In this document: in pieces, positions 1-6,814 of the stretch
Layout of the letters: each line of letters begins with the position of its first letter
How positions within the stretch are numbered: position 1 is the stretch's first letter
Origin: DASUFI01 sp036274635
Lineage (GTDB): Bacteria > Planctomycetota > B15-G4
NCBI GenBank assembly: GCA_036274635.1
Contig: DASUFI010000256.1
Coordinates: 1 to 11,615 of the forward strand
Direction: 5' to 3'
Length of the DNA stretch: 11,615 nt
The notes under the pieces: generated by a model
What the model was told of the DNA's origin: nothing
Seen by the model: the letters and a program-made list of their open reading frames with translations, nothing else
Database searches by the model: none
Translations under genes and position numbers: made by a program

Positions 1-951
1 GACAAGCTCCCCGCGCGCCTCGCGGACTACCTCGCCAGCGTGCAGGGCCAGCCCTTCCTCGCCTACGTGCACGTCTTCGAGCCGCACGCGCCCTACGAGA
101 CCGAGCCCGACGACGCCGCGCGCTTCGTGCAGCCCTACGCCGGTCCCGTCAACGGCTCGTACGAGTGGATCAACGCCTTCCACGCCGGGCAGGTGAGCTG
201 CGACGAGGCCGGCTGGGAGCACCTGCGCCAGCTCTACGCCGCGCGCGCGGCCTACTCCGACCACATCCTCGGACGCCTGCTCGCGGCTCTGGTCAAGGCG
301 GGGCGCCAGGCCGACACGGTGGTCGTCGTGCTGGGCGACCACGGCGAGTCGCTGGGCGAGCGCGGCCTGCTCGAGCACGGCGACGCGGTGCCGCCCGAGC
401 AGCTCGACATCCCGCTCGTGCTGGCCGGGGCGGACGTCGGCCGGGGTCTCCGCGGCGGACCGGCCAGCGTGCAGGACGTCGCGCCCACGCTGCTGCACCT
501 CGCGGGCCTGGCGCCGCCGGCGGCGATGGAGGGCGTGGACCTGCTCGCTGGCGCGCTCGACCCCGACCGGCCGCTCGCCGCCAACAGCTCGGTGTGGCTG
601 CCCGAGCTGTCCTGGCAGCACGGGCACCTGCGGCTGGTGGTGGACCTGTACACGCGCCGCATGCGCCTCTACGACACGCAGGCGGACGCCGGGCAGACGC
701 ACGACCTGTCCGAGGAGCGGCCGGCGACGCGGGCGCTGCTGCTGCGCGAGCTGTGCGCCGACGTGTGCGCTGCGGAGACGGCCCGCGCCGCGCGCGCGCC
801 GGACCCGGATGGCCAGACGCTGGACCCCGCCGTGGCGGCCCAGCTCACGGGCGTGGGCTACCTCGGGCCGCGCACCGGCGCGCCGGCCGGCGGCGTCGAC
901 CAGCCGCTCTCCTGGTGCTCGCAGCTGCGCCGGATGCTGCGCCGGCTGTGA
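1..951 (+). CDS. Sulfatase / alkaline-phosphatase-superfamily hydrolase, C-terminal part (gene cut by left edge)
   Basis: The frame is open from the first base and ends at TGA 949-951, giving 316 residues of the C-terminal part; the true start and the N-terminal metal site with the formylglycine or Ser/Thr nucleophile lie outside the window. Visible family marks are LAYVHVFEPHAPY (about residues 20-32), which matches the 'F.Y.H..DPH.PY' strand-turn of sulfatases, and VVVVLGDHGESLGERG (about 105-120), whose Asp-His pair is a standard metal ligand, followed by LLEHGD. A 'DIPLVLAG' strand and a 'VQDVAPTLLHLAGL' segment (about 158-171) are also typical of bacterial sulfatases. The last 100 residues, with a 'RLYDTQADAGQTHDLS' accounting-like turn, are the usual small C-terminal subdomain. 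The substrate (sulfate ester, phosphonate or phosphoglycan) cannot be decided without the nucleophile. It converges on the GH3 gene with a 46-base gap. Confidence 0.9.
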   Translation, partial: DKLPARLADYLASVQGQPFLAYVHVFEPHAPYETEPDDAARFVQPYAGPVNGSYEWINAFHAGQVSCDEAGWEHLRQLYAARAAYSDHILGRLLAALVKAGRQADTVVVVLGDHGESLGERGLLEHGDAVPPEQLDIPLVLAGADVGRGLRGGPASVQDVAPTLLHLAGLAPPAAMEGVDLLAGALDPDRPLAANSSVWLPELSWQHGHLRLVVDLYTRRMRLYDTQADAGQTHDLSEERPATRALLLRELCADVCAAETARAARAPDPDGQTLDPAVAAQLTGVGYLGPRTGAPAGGVDQPLSWCSQLRRMLRRL

Positions 952-997
952 GCCGTCGGCCCCGGCAGCCCGGCGAAGGAGGTCCCTCGACGCGCTG

Positions 998-2455
998 CTA
1001 GCTGGCCGGCCGGGCCCCGACGGGCAGCCGGCCGGGCGCGTGGGCCTCGCCCAGCAGCACGCGCGCCGCCGCGGCGGCGGCCGCCGGCGTGGGCTCGTAG
1101 GCCAGCAGCGCCGGCTGGCGGGCGGGGAGGTCGAGGATCTCGTAGGGCGAGCCGAGGACTACGACCACCTCGAGCTGCCCGCGTGACACGGCCCACTGCA
1201 GACGGCCGCGGTCCAGCTCGGGCAGCCGCGAGCTGCCCAGCCAGGCGCGCACGGTGGTGAGCACCAGGCCGATGCGCCGTCCGCCCGGCGCGCGCACGAC
1301 GCCCGCCGCCTCGAGCGCCTCGACCAGCGCGGGCAGCACCATGCCGCTGCTGTCCTCGCCGAACACCTGGATGTCCACCGGCATGCCCGGCAGCAGCCGC
1401 GGCAGCGGCCCGCCGTGCGCCGTGAGCGAGTGCTGCAGCAGCGTGGCCGGCAGCTCGGGCGCGGGACGGCGCGTGGGCGGCCGCCCGCCGCGCACGCGCG
1501 CGCGCGCCGCGGCCACGCGCGCGACCGCCGCGTCCAGCACCTCGTCCGGCAGGTGCCGACGCCCGTGCGCCTCGCGCAGCCAGCGCGCCACGGCCAGCGC
1601 CTCGCGCGGCATGAGCAGCACGTCCAGGCCCGCCTGCAGCACGTCCAGCATCGCGGCGGGGTCTTGGGGGAAGCCGCCCATGTCCAGCGCGTCCGTGATC
1701 ACCAGGCCGGAGAAGCCGTAGCGCTGGCGCAGCAGGTCCAGCACCACGGACGGCGAGCGGGTGGCCGGGCGCCCCTTCACCGGGTCCAGCGCCGGCACCT
1801 CGAGATGTCCCACCATGAGCCCGCCCACGCCCTCGGCCACCAGCGTGCGAAAGGGCAGCAGGTCGATGGCTTCCAGCTCCTCGGCGCTGCGCGTGATGCG
1901 CGCCAGCTCGCTGTGGCTGTCCTGGACCGTGCTGCCGTGGCCCGGGAAGTGCTTGCCCACCGCCAGCACGCCCCCTTCGGCCAGGCCAGCGGCGAAGGCC
2001 GAGGCCAGCGCGGCCACGCGGTGCGGATCGTCCCCGAAGCTGCGCGTGGCGATGATGGGGTTGGTGGCGACGGTGTTCACGTCCGCCACGGGGGCGAAGA
2101 CCACGTCGATGCCCGCCTGGCGCGCCTCGAGGGCGGTCAGCAGGCCCGCCTGGCGCGCCGCGTCCGCGTCGGGGCAGGCGGCCACGGCCATGGCGGGCGG
2201 CAGCGACGAGAACTCGCGCACCTGCTGGCCGCAGCCGCGCTCCAGGTCGGCCGCCACGAGCAGGTCGCTGCCCGCGCGCAGGCGCAGGCGCGCGATGAGC
2301 CGGTCCACCCGCTCCATGCCCTCGCCGAAGACGATCACGCCGCCGGGCGGGAACTCCGCGAGCAGCGGGGCCAGCGCCTCGAGGCCCGCCTCGCCCCGGC
2401 TGGCGCGGAGGGCGGGCCAGAGGATCTGGCCGATGCGTGCGGAGGGGTCGTTCAC
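998..2455 (-). CDS. nagZ: Two-domain glycoside hydrolase family 3, beta-N-acetylhexosaminidase (NagZ-type)
   Basis: From the GTG chosen here the protein has 485 residues. The N-terminal GH3 barrel holds the diagnostic KHFPGHG (residues 168-174), the DSHSEL loop (179-184) that supplies the Asp-His acid/base pair of NagZ enzymes, and GFSGLVITDALDMGG (247-261), in which Asp255 is the expected nucleophile. A C-terminal alpha/beta sandwich follows, ending VVVVLGSPYEILDL ... GRLPV, as in the two-domain Bacillus-type NagZ rather than the single-domain E. coli form. The family removes GlcNAc from peptidoglycan fragments or other beta-GlcNAc glycans. No signal peptide is seen, which suggests cytosolic muropeptide recycling. 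The start is uncertain: GTG 2455 puts 'NDPSARIGQILWPAL' at the N-terminus as homologues have it, but no clear ribosome site precedes it, and an in-frame ATG at 2578 would add 41 basic low-complexity residues. It is divergent from the sigma factor. Confidence 0.9.
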   Translation of the reverse strand: MNDPSARIGQILWPALRASRGEAGLEALAPLLAEFPPGGVIVFGEGMERVDRLIARLRLRAGSDLLVAADLERGCGQQVREFSSLPPAMAVAACPDADAARQAGLLTALEARQAGIDVVFAPVADVNTVATNPIIATRSFGDDPHRVAALASAFAAGLAEGGVLAVGKHFPGHGSTVQDSHSELARITRSAEELEAIDLLPFRTLVAEGVGGLMVGHLEVPALDPVKGRPATRSPSVVLDLLRQRYGFSGLVITDALDMGGFPQDPAAMLDVLQAGLDVLLMPREALAVARWLREAHGRRHLPDEVLDAAVARVAAARARVRGGRPPTRRPAPELPATLLQHSLTAHGGPLPRLLPGMPVDIQVFGEDSSGMVLPALVEALEAAGVVRAPGGRRIGLVLTTVRAWLGSSRLPELDRGRLQWAVSRGQLEVVVVLGSPYEILDLPARQPALLAYEPTPAAAAAAARVLLGEAHAPGRLPVGARPAS

Positions 2456-2633
2456 GGTCGTGCAGCCGGGACGGTGGAGCGCCCATCCTCGCACGAACGC
2501 GCAGCACTTTCGCCGGCCAAGCCGGACGGCAGCGGCGCGCGCCGCGCGCGCGTCGTTGCGCTGCGCGTGCGCGACCACCCTCGCGGCGTCGCATCACCGC
2601 GACGCGCGCTCGCGTCGTGGTCGCGGAGAGCCA

Positions 2634-2651
2634 CGCGCGCGCGCGCGCGCG
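2634..2651. repeat. (CG)9 alternating dinucleotide run
   Basis: An uninterrupted run of nine CG dinucleotides (2634-2651) lies in the 246-base divergent spacer between the GH3 gene and the sigma factor, about 50 bases upstream of the sigma factor start. It is flanked by further CG-rich alternating sequence. Such runs can adopt Z-DNA under negative supercoiling and are prone to slippage. In a genome this GC-rich it may be chance. Confidence 0.85.
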
Positions 2652-2688
2652 GCCCATCGATCGCTGCGCGCTTGAAAGTCGTCAGCAC

Positions 2689-2692
2689 GGAG
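2689..2692 (+). promoter_or_regulatory. Ribosome binding site (GGAG) for the sigma factor start at 2702
   Basis: GGAG sits 9 bases before ATG 2702. No comparable purine stretch precedes the alternative in-frame GTG-ATG pair at 2759-2764, so this site favours the longer 277-residue sigma factor, although the extra 20 residues show no family similarity. Confidence 0.5.
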
Positions 2693-2701
2693 CGCACCGT
2701 G

Positions 2702-3535
2702 ATGCATGCGGAGAGTGCTCCGCGGGCGCGGGCGGTCCCAACGCACGGTGGCCCCGACGTGATGGCGGGTTGGAGCGCGAGGTTGAGGGCGTCCGGTTCG
2801 ACGAAGGAAGAGCTGTGGGAGAGGTACCTGCGCACGCACCGGCGCAGCTACAAGGACCAGCTCGTGGAGCACTATCAGCCGCTGGTGCGGCAGGTGGCCG
2901 AGCAGCTCGCGGTGCGGCTGCCGCCCACGGTGGACGAGGACGATCTCAAGGGTGCCGGGGTCTTCGGCCTCTTCAAGGCCATCGAGAACTTCGACCCCGA
3001 GCGCAACGTCAAGTTCGAGACCTACTGCCGCCTGCGTGTGCGCGGCGCCATGATCGACTTCCTGCGCCAGCAGGACTGGATCCCGCGCGAGGCCCGCAAC
3101 CGCGGCAGCCGGCTGCACGAGATCATCCGCGACATGCGCGAGAAGCTGGGCCGCGACCCCACGGACCTCGAGCTGGCGCGCCGGCTGCGCCTCTCCCTGG
3201 ACGCCCTGCGCGAGGCCCTCACGGAGCTGCGCTTCGGCAGCATGGTCTCGCTCACCCCGCCCGAGGACGACGGCCGCGAGCTGGCCGACGAGCCCGGCGA
3301 GGAGCTCCTGGTCTCCACCACCGAGCCGGCCGAGATCCTGCACCGCCGCGAGATCTTCGAGGTGGTCAGCAAGGAGCTGACCGACGTGGAGCGACGCCTC
3401 GTGCGCGCCTACTACTTCGAGGGCCTCACCCTCAAGGCCATCGGCAAGCGCGAGGGCATCTCCGAGTCGCGCGTCTGCCAGATCCATGGCCGCATGCTCG
3501 ACCGGCTGGCGGAGCGGCTCGAGGACGAGGCCTGA
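2702..3535 (+). CDS. FliA/WhiG-family (sigma-28 type) RNA polymerase sigma factor
   Basis: The 277-residue product has the order of regions of sigma-28 factors. Region 1.2/2 covers 'EELWERY ... QLVEHYQPLVRQVAEQLAVRLP', a 'DEDDLKGAGVFGLFKAIENFDPERNVKFETYC' stretch (the last part at about 94-109), and 'RVRGAMIDFLRQQDWIPR', the -10 recognition and melting part. Region 3 is around 'RLHEIIRDMREKLGRDPTDLELARRL'. Region 4 is 'ELTDVERRLVRAYYFEGLTLKAIGKREGISESRVCQIH' (226-262), with its helix-turn-helix at the end. The invariant 'ESRVxQIH' is kept. Family members transcribe flagellar, chemotaxis or developmental genes from TAAA-N15/16-GCCGATAA promoters. There are no flagellar genes here, so the regulon is unknown. 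Length is slightly above the usual 240-260 because of a 20-40 residue N-terminal extension. An alternative start at 2762 gives 257 residues. It is followed 7 bases later by the LysA-like gene. Confidence 0.93.
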   Translation: MHAESAPRARAVPTHGGPDVMAGWSARLRASGSTKEELWERYLRTHRRSYKDQLVEHYQPLVRQVAEQLAVRLPPTVDEDDLKGAGVFGLFKAIENFDPERNVKFETYCRLRVRGAMIDFLRQQDWIPREARNRGSRLHEIIRDMREKLGRDPTDLELARRLRLSLDALREALTELRFGSMVSLTPPEDDGRELADEPGEELLVSTTEPAEILHRREIFEVVSKELTDVERRLVRAYYFEGLTLKAIGKREGISESRVCQIHGRMLDRLAERLEDEA

Positions 3536-3542
3536 AGTCCAC

Positions 3543-4373
3543 GTGACCCGGGCGCCCAGCCTGTCGCCCTTCCGCTTCCGTGACGGGCGCCTGGTGCTCG
3601 AGAACCTCGCGCTGGCCGAGCTGGCCGCCGCCCTCGACGGTCGCGCGGCGTGGGTGCTGGGCCATCGCGCGCTGTCCGGCGCGCTCAAGCGCGCGGCGCG
3701 GGCGGCGGGCGGTGCGGTGTCCGTCCCCGTCGGCTCCCTGGGTGCCCGCGAGGCCCTGACGCTGGCGGTGCAGGCAGGCTGCTGGGCGCGCGTGACCAGC
3801 CCGCACGAGCTGCTGCTGGCGCGCGCCGCCGGCTTCACGCCGGATCACATCGTCGCGGGTGCGCCCGTGCTCGAGGACGGCCTGCTGCGCGACGCGTTGG
3901 CGGCGGGCGTGGCCGTGCTGGAGGCGCGCGGCGAGGACGCGCCCAATGCCGACCGCATCGCGCGCGCGCTCGGCCACCGGCTGCCGCCGTCCACCGGCGC
4001 GCCACCGGACGTGCCGGCCAATGCGCTGCGACGGGCCGGCGGGCTGCTGGCGCCGCTGCTCGCCGGCGCGCCGGCGCTGGCCGTGGATGCCGTCTGGGAG
4101 CCGCGCGGCCGAGGGCGCGTGGCCGTCGCGGCGCTGGCCGGCCCGGCCGACACGGTCGCCGAGGCGAGTGTGCGCGGCCTTTCGGGGCCCGTCGCCCCGG
4201 CGCTGCTGGTGGGCTCGGCGCAACGCGGCACGTGGATTGTGCTGCCCGACACCCGCGCGGCGGCGCCGCAGCGGCCCGATCTCGCCCACGCCCTGCCTGC
4301 CACGGTCCTGGTGCGCGGAGGAGCCTGGCGCCTGCTCGAGCCGCGACCGCTGCCGGCAACCTCGCTGGGCTGA
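3543..4373 (+). CDS. LysA-like (fold-type III PLP decarboxylase) protein, short and apparently lacking the PLP lysine
   Basis: The product is 276 residues from GTG 3543, which begins 7 bases after the sigma factor stop, so translational coupling is likely. The N-terminal half follows diaminopimelate decarboxylase: 'SPFRFRDGRLVLENLALAELAAAL' (8-31) corresponds to the F..dG.L..e.v.l..LA opening, 'AAWVLGHRALSGALKRA' to the 'tPlyVyd...l' strand and helix, 'RVTSPHELLLARAAGFTPDHIVAGAP' (83-108) to the 'dv.S.gEl..a..aGf.p..Iv..G' segment, and 'LRDALAAGVAVLEARGED' to the next repeat. At the place of the YAVKANS PLP-lysine motif the sequence reads VSVPVGS (59-65), so Lys becomes Pro62. The barrel is shortened (LysA is about 420 residues), no HxGS or clear EPGR motif is visible, and 'LAGPADT ... 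GTWIVLPDTRAA' near the end recalls the 'G..C.s.D' and 'GAY' parts of LysA. The homology is a judgement by eye; catalysis is unlikely. Alternatives are a distant alanine-racemase-barrel protein or an unrelated family. Confidence 0.7.
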   Translation: MTRAPSLSPFRFRDGRLVLENLALAELAAALDGRAAWVLGHRALSGALKRAARAAGGAVSVPVGSLGAREALTLAVQAGCWARVTSPHELLLARAAGFTPDHIVAGAPVLEDGLLRDALAAGVAVLEARGEDAPNADRIARALGHRLPPSTGAPPDVPANALRRAGGLLAPLLAGAPALAVDAVWEPRGRGRVAVAALAGPADTVAEASVRGLSGPVAPALLVGSAQRGTWIVLPDTRAAAPQRPDLAHALPATVLVRGGAWRLLEPRPLPATSLG

Positions 4374-4393
4374 GCGGCTCGCGCCGCCCGGGC

Positions 4394-4882
4394 TCAGGCC
4401 GCGGCGGGCGCGTTGGCCGGTGTGCCGGCCAGCTTGTGCAGCTCCTCGGCCTCGCCGCGCGTGAGGGCCATGGAGATGGTCTCCCACGGGCACATCACGG
4501 CGCACAGCGAGCACGAGATGCATTTATCCACGTTGACCCGGCAGACCTGCGTGGGGCTGCTGTCCGAGGCGTCGACCGCCTTGACCTTGTCGATGGCGTC
4601 GACGGGGCAGCACTCGAGGCATACCTCGCAGCCGGTGCAGCCGGTCTCGTCCACCCAGGCGATGGGGCGGTCCTTCTTGTTCAGCTTGGGGACGATCTCC
4701 CCGTGCTGGTTCTCGATGGCCTCGGCCGGGCAGACCCAGGCGCACAGCGAGCACTCGATGCACTCGTCGGGCGCGAAGATGCGGAAGGGTTGGCGCGTCT
4801 CGCCCTCGATGATGGCCATCGGGCATTCCTTGGCGCAGAGGGTGCAGCCGACGCACTTCTCTTCCAGGATGAAGAAGGCCAT
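4394..4882 (-). CDS. Polyferredoxin with four [4Fe-4S] motifs
   Basis: This 162-residue protein holds four complete CxxCxxCxxxCP motifs, with cysteines at 10/13/16/20, 41/44/47/51, 82/85/88/92 and 121/124/127/131. There are extra cysteines at 91 and 114. It is built as two tandem 2[4Fe-4S] ferredoxin units separated by linkers at 53-80 and 98-117. The N-terminus MAFFILEEKCVGC has no signal or Tat sequence, so it is cytosolic or a peripheral subunit. Such proteins carry electrons between redox enzymes or act as subunits of oxidoreductases and hydrogenases, but no catalytic partner is encoded next to it here. The C-terminal 25 residues are Ala-rich and non-conserved. It converges on the LysA-like gene with 20 bases between stops, where a short GCGGC-TCGC-GCCGC hairpin lies (4374-4387). 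No good ribosome site precedes ATG 4882. Confidence 0.92.
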   Translation of the reverse strand: MAFFILEEKCVGCTLCAKECPMAIIEGETRQPFRIFAPDECIECSLCAWVCPAEAIENQHGEIVPKLNKKDRPIAWVDETGCTGCEVCLECCPVDAIDKVKAVDASDSSPTQVCRVNVDKCISCSLCAVMCPWETISMALTRGEAEELHKLAGTPANAPAAA

Positions 4883-4996
4883 GGGATTCCGGGGGGGGAG
4901 GCGGGCGGATCCGGTGATTGCCGGGCCCGGCGGCCGGTGTCGGCCGCGGGCAGGGAAATCATAAGGTCTGGTTCCCGCGGCGCAACGCGGGCGTGG

Positions 4997-5242
4997 TCAG
5001 GCAGGCGGGCCCGGTCCCGGCGGCTTCCGGCCCGACGGTCCCCAGCGCGACGGGCGTTCGGAGCTGCCGCTCCGGGCCTGGGCCCGCAGCTTGCGGTCGA
5101 CCAGGCTGCGCAGTCGGCGCAGCCGGTGCAGGCCGTCGGCCTCGGCGCCGAGGCTCTCGCACAGGCTGGCGACGGCATCCTCGCGCTCGGCCACGGACAG
5201 GGCCAGCAGGGCGGACAGGGGGTCGGGGTCGGAGGGGGTCAT
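4997..5242 (-). CDS. Small helical hypothetical protein (81 residues), possibly RsiG-like
   Basis: A short gene with third codon positions almost all G or C, like its neighbours, and a good ribosome site (GGAG at 5250-5253, 7 bases before ATG 5242). The product opens MTPSDPDPLSALLALSVAEREDAV and then runs through two likely amphipathic helices: about 8-32, and about 35-56 (AEADGLHRLRRLRSLVDRKL). The last 25 residues are Pro/Gly/Arg-rich and probably disordered. I do not recognise the family with confidence. The second helix has an E...D pair spaced 15 apart and an R-rich face, which faintly recalls the anti-sigma RsiG motif E(X)3S(X)2R(X)3Q(X)3D, but the Ser, Arg and Gln positions are Leu, Leu and Arg. 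It lies 114 bases upstream of the polyferredoxin on the same strand and diverges from citrate synthase. It could simply be a small uncharacterised lineage-specific protein. Confidence 0.65.
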   Translation of the reverse strand: MTPSDPDPLSALLALSVAEREDAVASLCESLGAEADGLHRLRRLRSLVDRKLRAQARSGSSERPSRWGPSGRKPPGPGPPA

Positions 5243-5249
5243 GTGAAGG

Positions 5250-5253
5250 CTCC
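5250..5253 (-). promoter_or_regulatory. Ribosome binding site (GGAG) for the small minus-strand gene
   Basis: On the minus strand GGAG is followed by 7 bases and then ATG 5242. This is what chooses ATG 5242 over the long upstream open extension, which has no conserved character and runs into the citrate synthase promoter region. Confidence 0.6.
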
Positions 5254-5469
5254 ATGGGGTCGGATGACCTCCAGTCGGACGGCCGGGGCCGACGTTACGG
5301 GGGGCGACCGGCGCGCTTTCGCTGGGCGGCGGGCAGGGCAAGGCGTCGGCGTGCCGGGCCTCCCGGTGCCAGGATCCGCGGCTGGGGGACTCCACGAACC
5401 GCCCGTCGCTTTGAGACACTACGCCGTCCCGACCTCGGTACCGGACGCGCTCCAAGGACTCTCCCGACC

Positions 5470-6786
5470 ATGGCCAAGACCAGCACCATCGATCCCGCCC
5501 AGCAGTCGCTCGAGATCAGCTTCGAGGGCAAGTCCGTGCGCATGCCCGTCATCCGCGGCACGGAGGACGAGGTGGCCGTCGACATCGCGCAGCTGCGCAG
5601 CTCGACCGGCCTCATCACGCTGGACAACGGCTACGGCAACACGGGCGCGTGCCTCTCGAACATCACCTTCATCGATGGCGAGAAGGGCATCCTGCGCTAC
5701 CGCGGCTACCCCATCGAGGAGCTGGCGGAGAAGAGCAACTTCCTCGAGGTGGCGTGGCTGCTCATCCACGGCGAGCTCCCCAACGCCGAGCAGGCGCGCA
5801 GCTTCGCCGGGCAGATCACGCGCCACACGCTGCTGCACGAGGACTTCCGCCGCTTCTTCGACGCCCTGCCCAAGGACGCGCACCCGATGCCGGTGTGCGC
5901 GGCGGCCGTCGCCACGCTGGCCACCTTCTACTCCGAGCCGTCGAGCGACCTCGAGCTGCAGGAGTCGATCATCCGGCTCATCGCCAAGATGCCCACGATC
6001 GCGGCCGACTCCTACAAGCACTCCATCGGCCAGCCCTTCATCTACCCGCGCAACGACCTCGACTACGCCAGCAACTTCCTGCGCATGATGTTCGCGACGC
6101 CGTGCGAGGAGTACGAGGTGGACGCGGTGGTCGCGCGCGCGCTCGACCTGCTGCTCATCCTGCACGCGGACCACGAGCAGAACTGCTCCACGAGCACGGT
6201 GCGGCTGGTGGGCAGCTCGCTGGCGCCCATGTTCGCCAGCATTGCGGCCGGCATCTCGGCGCTGTGGGGCCCGCTGCACGGCGGCGCCAACCAGAAGGTC
6301 ATCGAGATGCTCGAGGCCATCGCGGCCGAGGGCGGCGACGTGGCCCGCTTCGTCGACCGCGCCAAGGACAAGTCCAGCGGCGACCGCCTCATGGGCTTCG
6401 GCCACCGCATCTACAAGAACTACGACCCGCGCGCGGCCATCCTCAAGAAGGCCTGCAACGACGTGCTGCGCAAGGTGGGCGGCGGCGGCGAGTCCGCGCA
6501 GCTGCTCGACATCGCCCAGCGCCTCGAGGAGATCGCGCTGCGCGACGAGTACTTCATCAGCCACAAGCTCTACCCGAACGTCGACTTCTACTCGGGCGTG
6601 ATCTACAAGGCGCTCAACATCCCGGTGAACATGTTCACGGTGATGTTCGCCATGGGTCGCCTGCCCGGCTGGATCGCGCAGTGGGTGGAGATGCGGCGCG
6701 ACCCGGCCTTCCGCATCGGCCGGCCGCGGCAGATCTACACCGGCCACGCGCTGCGGCACTTCGTGCCCATGAGCGCGCGCAAGTAG
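5470..6786 (+). CDS. gltA: Citrate synthase (type II, GltA)
   Basis: This 438-residue enzyme condenses oxaloacetate and acetyl-CoA to citrate in the TCA cycle. All three catalytic residues stand in their motifs: His270 in GPLHGGANQKVIEML, His312 in LMGFGHRIYKNYDPRA and Asp372 in YPNVDFYSGVIYKALNIP, matching E. coli His264, His305 and Asp362. The HADHEQNCSTSTVRLVGSS segment (about 233-251) and the C-terminal MGRLPGWIAQWVE are also textbook. The length and the N-terminal 'LDNGYGNTGACLSNITFIDGEKGILRYRGYPIEELA' point to the larger Gram-negative hexameric type (usually about 427 residues). ATG 5470 is preceded by AAGGA at 5454-5458, 11 bases away. The long open frame upstream of this ATG is compositional and overlaps the small minus-strand gene. 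The IscU-like gene follows after 28 bases. Confidence 0.98.
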   Translation: MAKTSTIDPAQQSLEISFEGKSVRMPVIRGTEDEVAVDIAQLRSSTGLITLDNGYGNTGACLSNITFIDGEKGILRYRGYPIEELAEKSNFLEVAWLLIHGELPNAEQARSFAGQITRHTLLHEDFRRFFDALPKDAHPMPVCAAAVATLATFYSEPSSDLELQESIIRLIAKMPTIAADSYKHSIGQPFIYPRNDLDYASNFLRMMFATPCEEYEVDAVVARALDLLLILHADHEQNCSTSTVRLVGSSLAPMFASIAAGISALWGPLHGGANQKVIEMLEAIAAEGGDVARFVDRAKDKSSGDRLMGFGHRIYKNYDPRAAILKKACNDVLRKVGGGGESAQLLDIAQRLEEIALRDEYFISHKLYPNVDFYSGVIYKALNIPVNMFTVMFAMGRLPGWIAQWVEMRRDPAFRIGRPRQIYTGHALRHFVPMSARK

Positions 6787-6814
6787 TCGCCGCCGCGCGG
6801 CGCGCGGAATCGGC

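Noticed and set aside
858..2657. Long minus-strand open frame (about 599 codons) overlapping the GH3 gene
   Set aside because: Its translation is Arg/Ala/Gly/Pro-rich with no motif, and it is the out-of-frame shadow of the GH3 gene, which has all family motifs in its own frame.
1415..2701. Upstream in-frame extension of the sigma factor by more than 400 codons
   Set aside because: It lies antisense to the GH3 gene, has shadow composition and no sigma-factor similarity; the real start is ATG 2702 or 2762.
4374..4387. GCGGC-TCGC-GCCGC hairpin between two convergent genes as a terminator
   Set aside because: The stem is only 5 bp with no T-run on either strand, and such hairpins are common in DNA this GC-rich; it is possible but not supportable.
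5411..5440. TTGAGA as a -35 box for citrate synthase
   Set aside because: TTGAGA is close to consensus, but no acceptable -10 hexamer follows at 16-19 bases (the best is TCGGTA).
4918..5469. Upstream in-frame extension of citrate synthase
   Set aside because: It overlaps the small minus-strand gene, is Arg/Gly-rich, and the family N-terminus begins just after ATG 5470.
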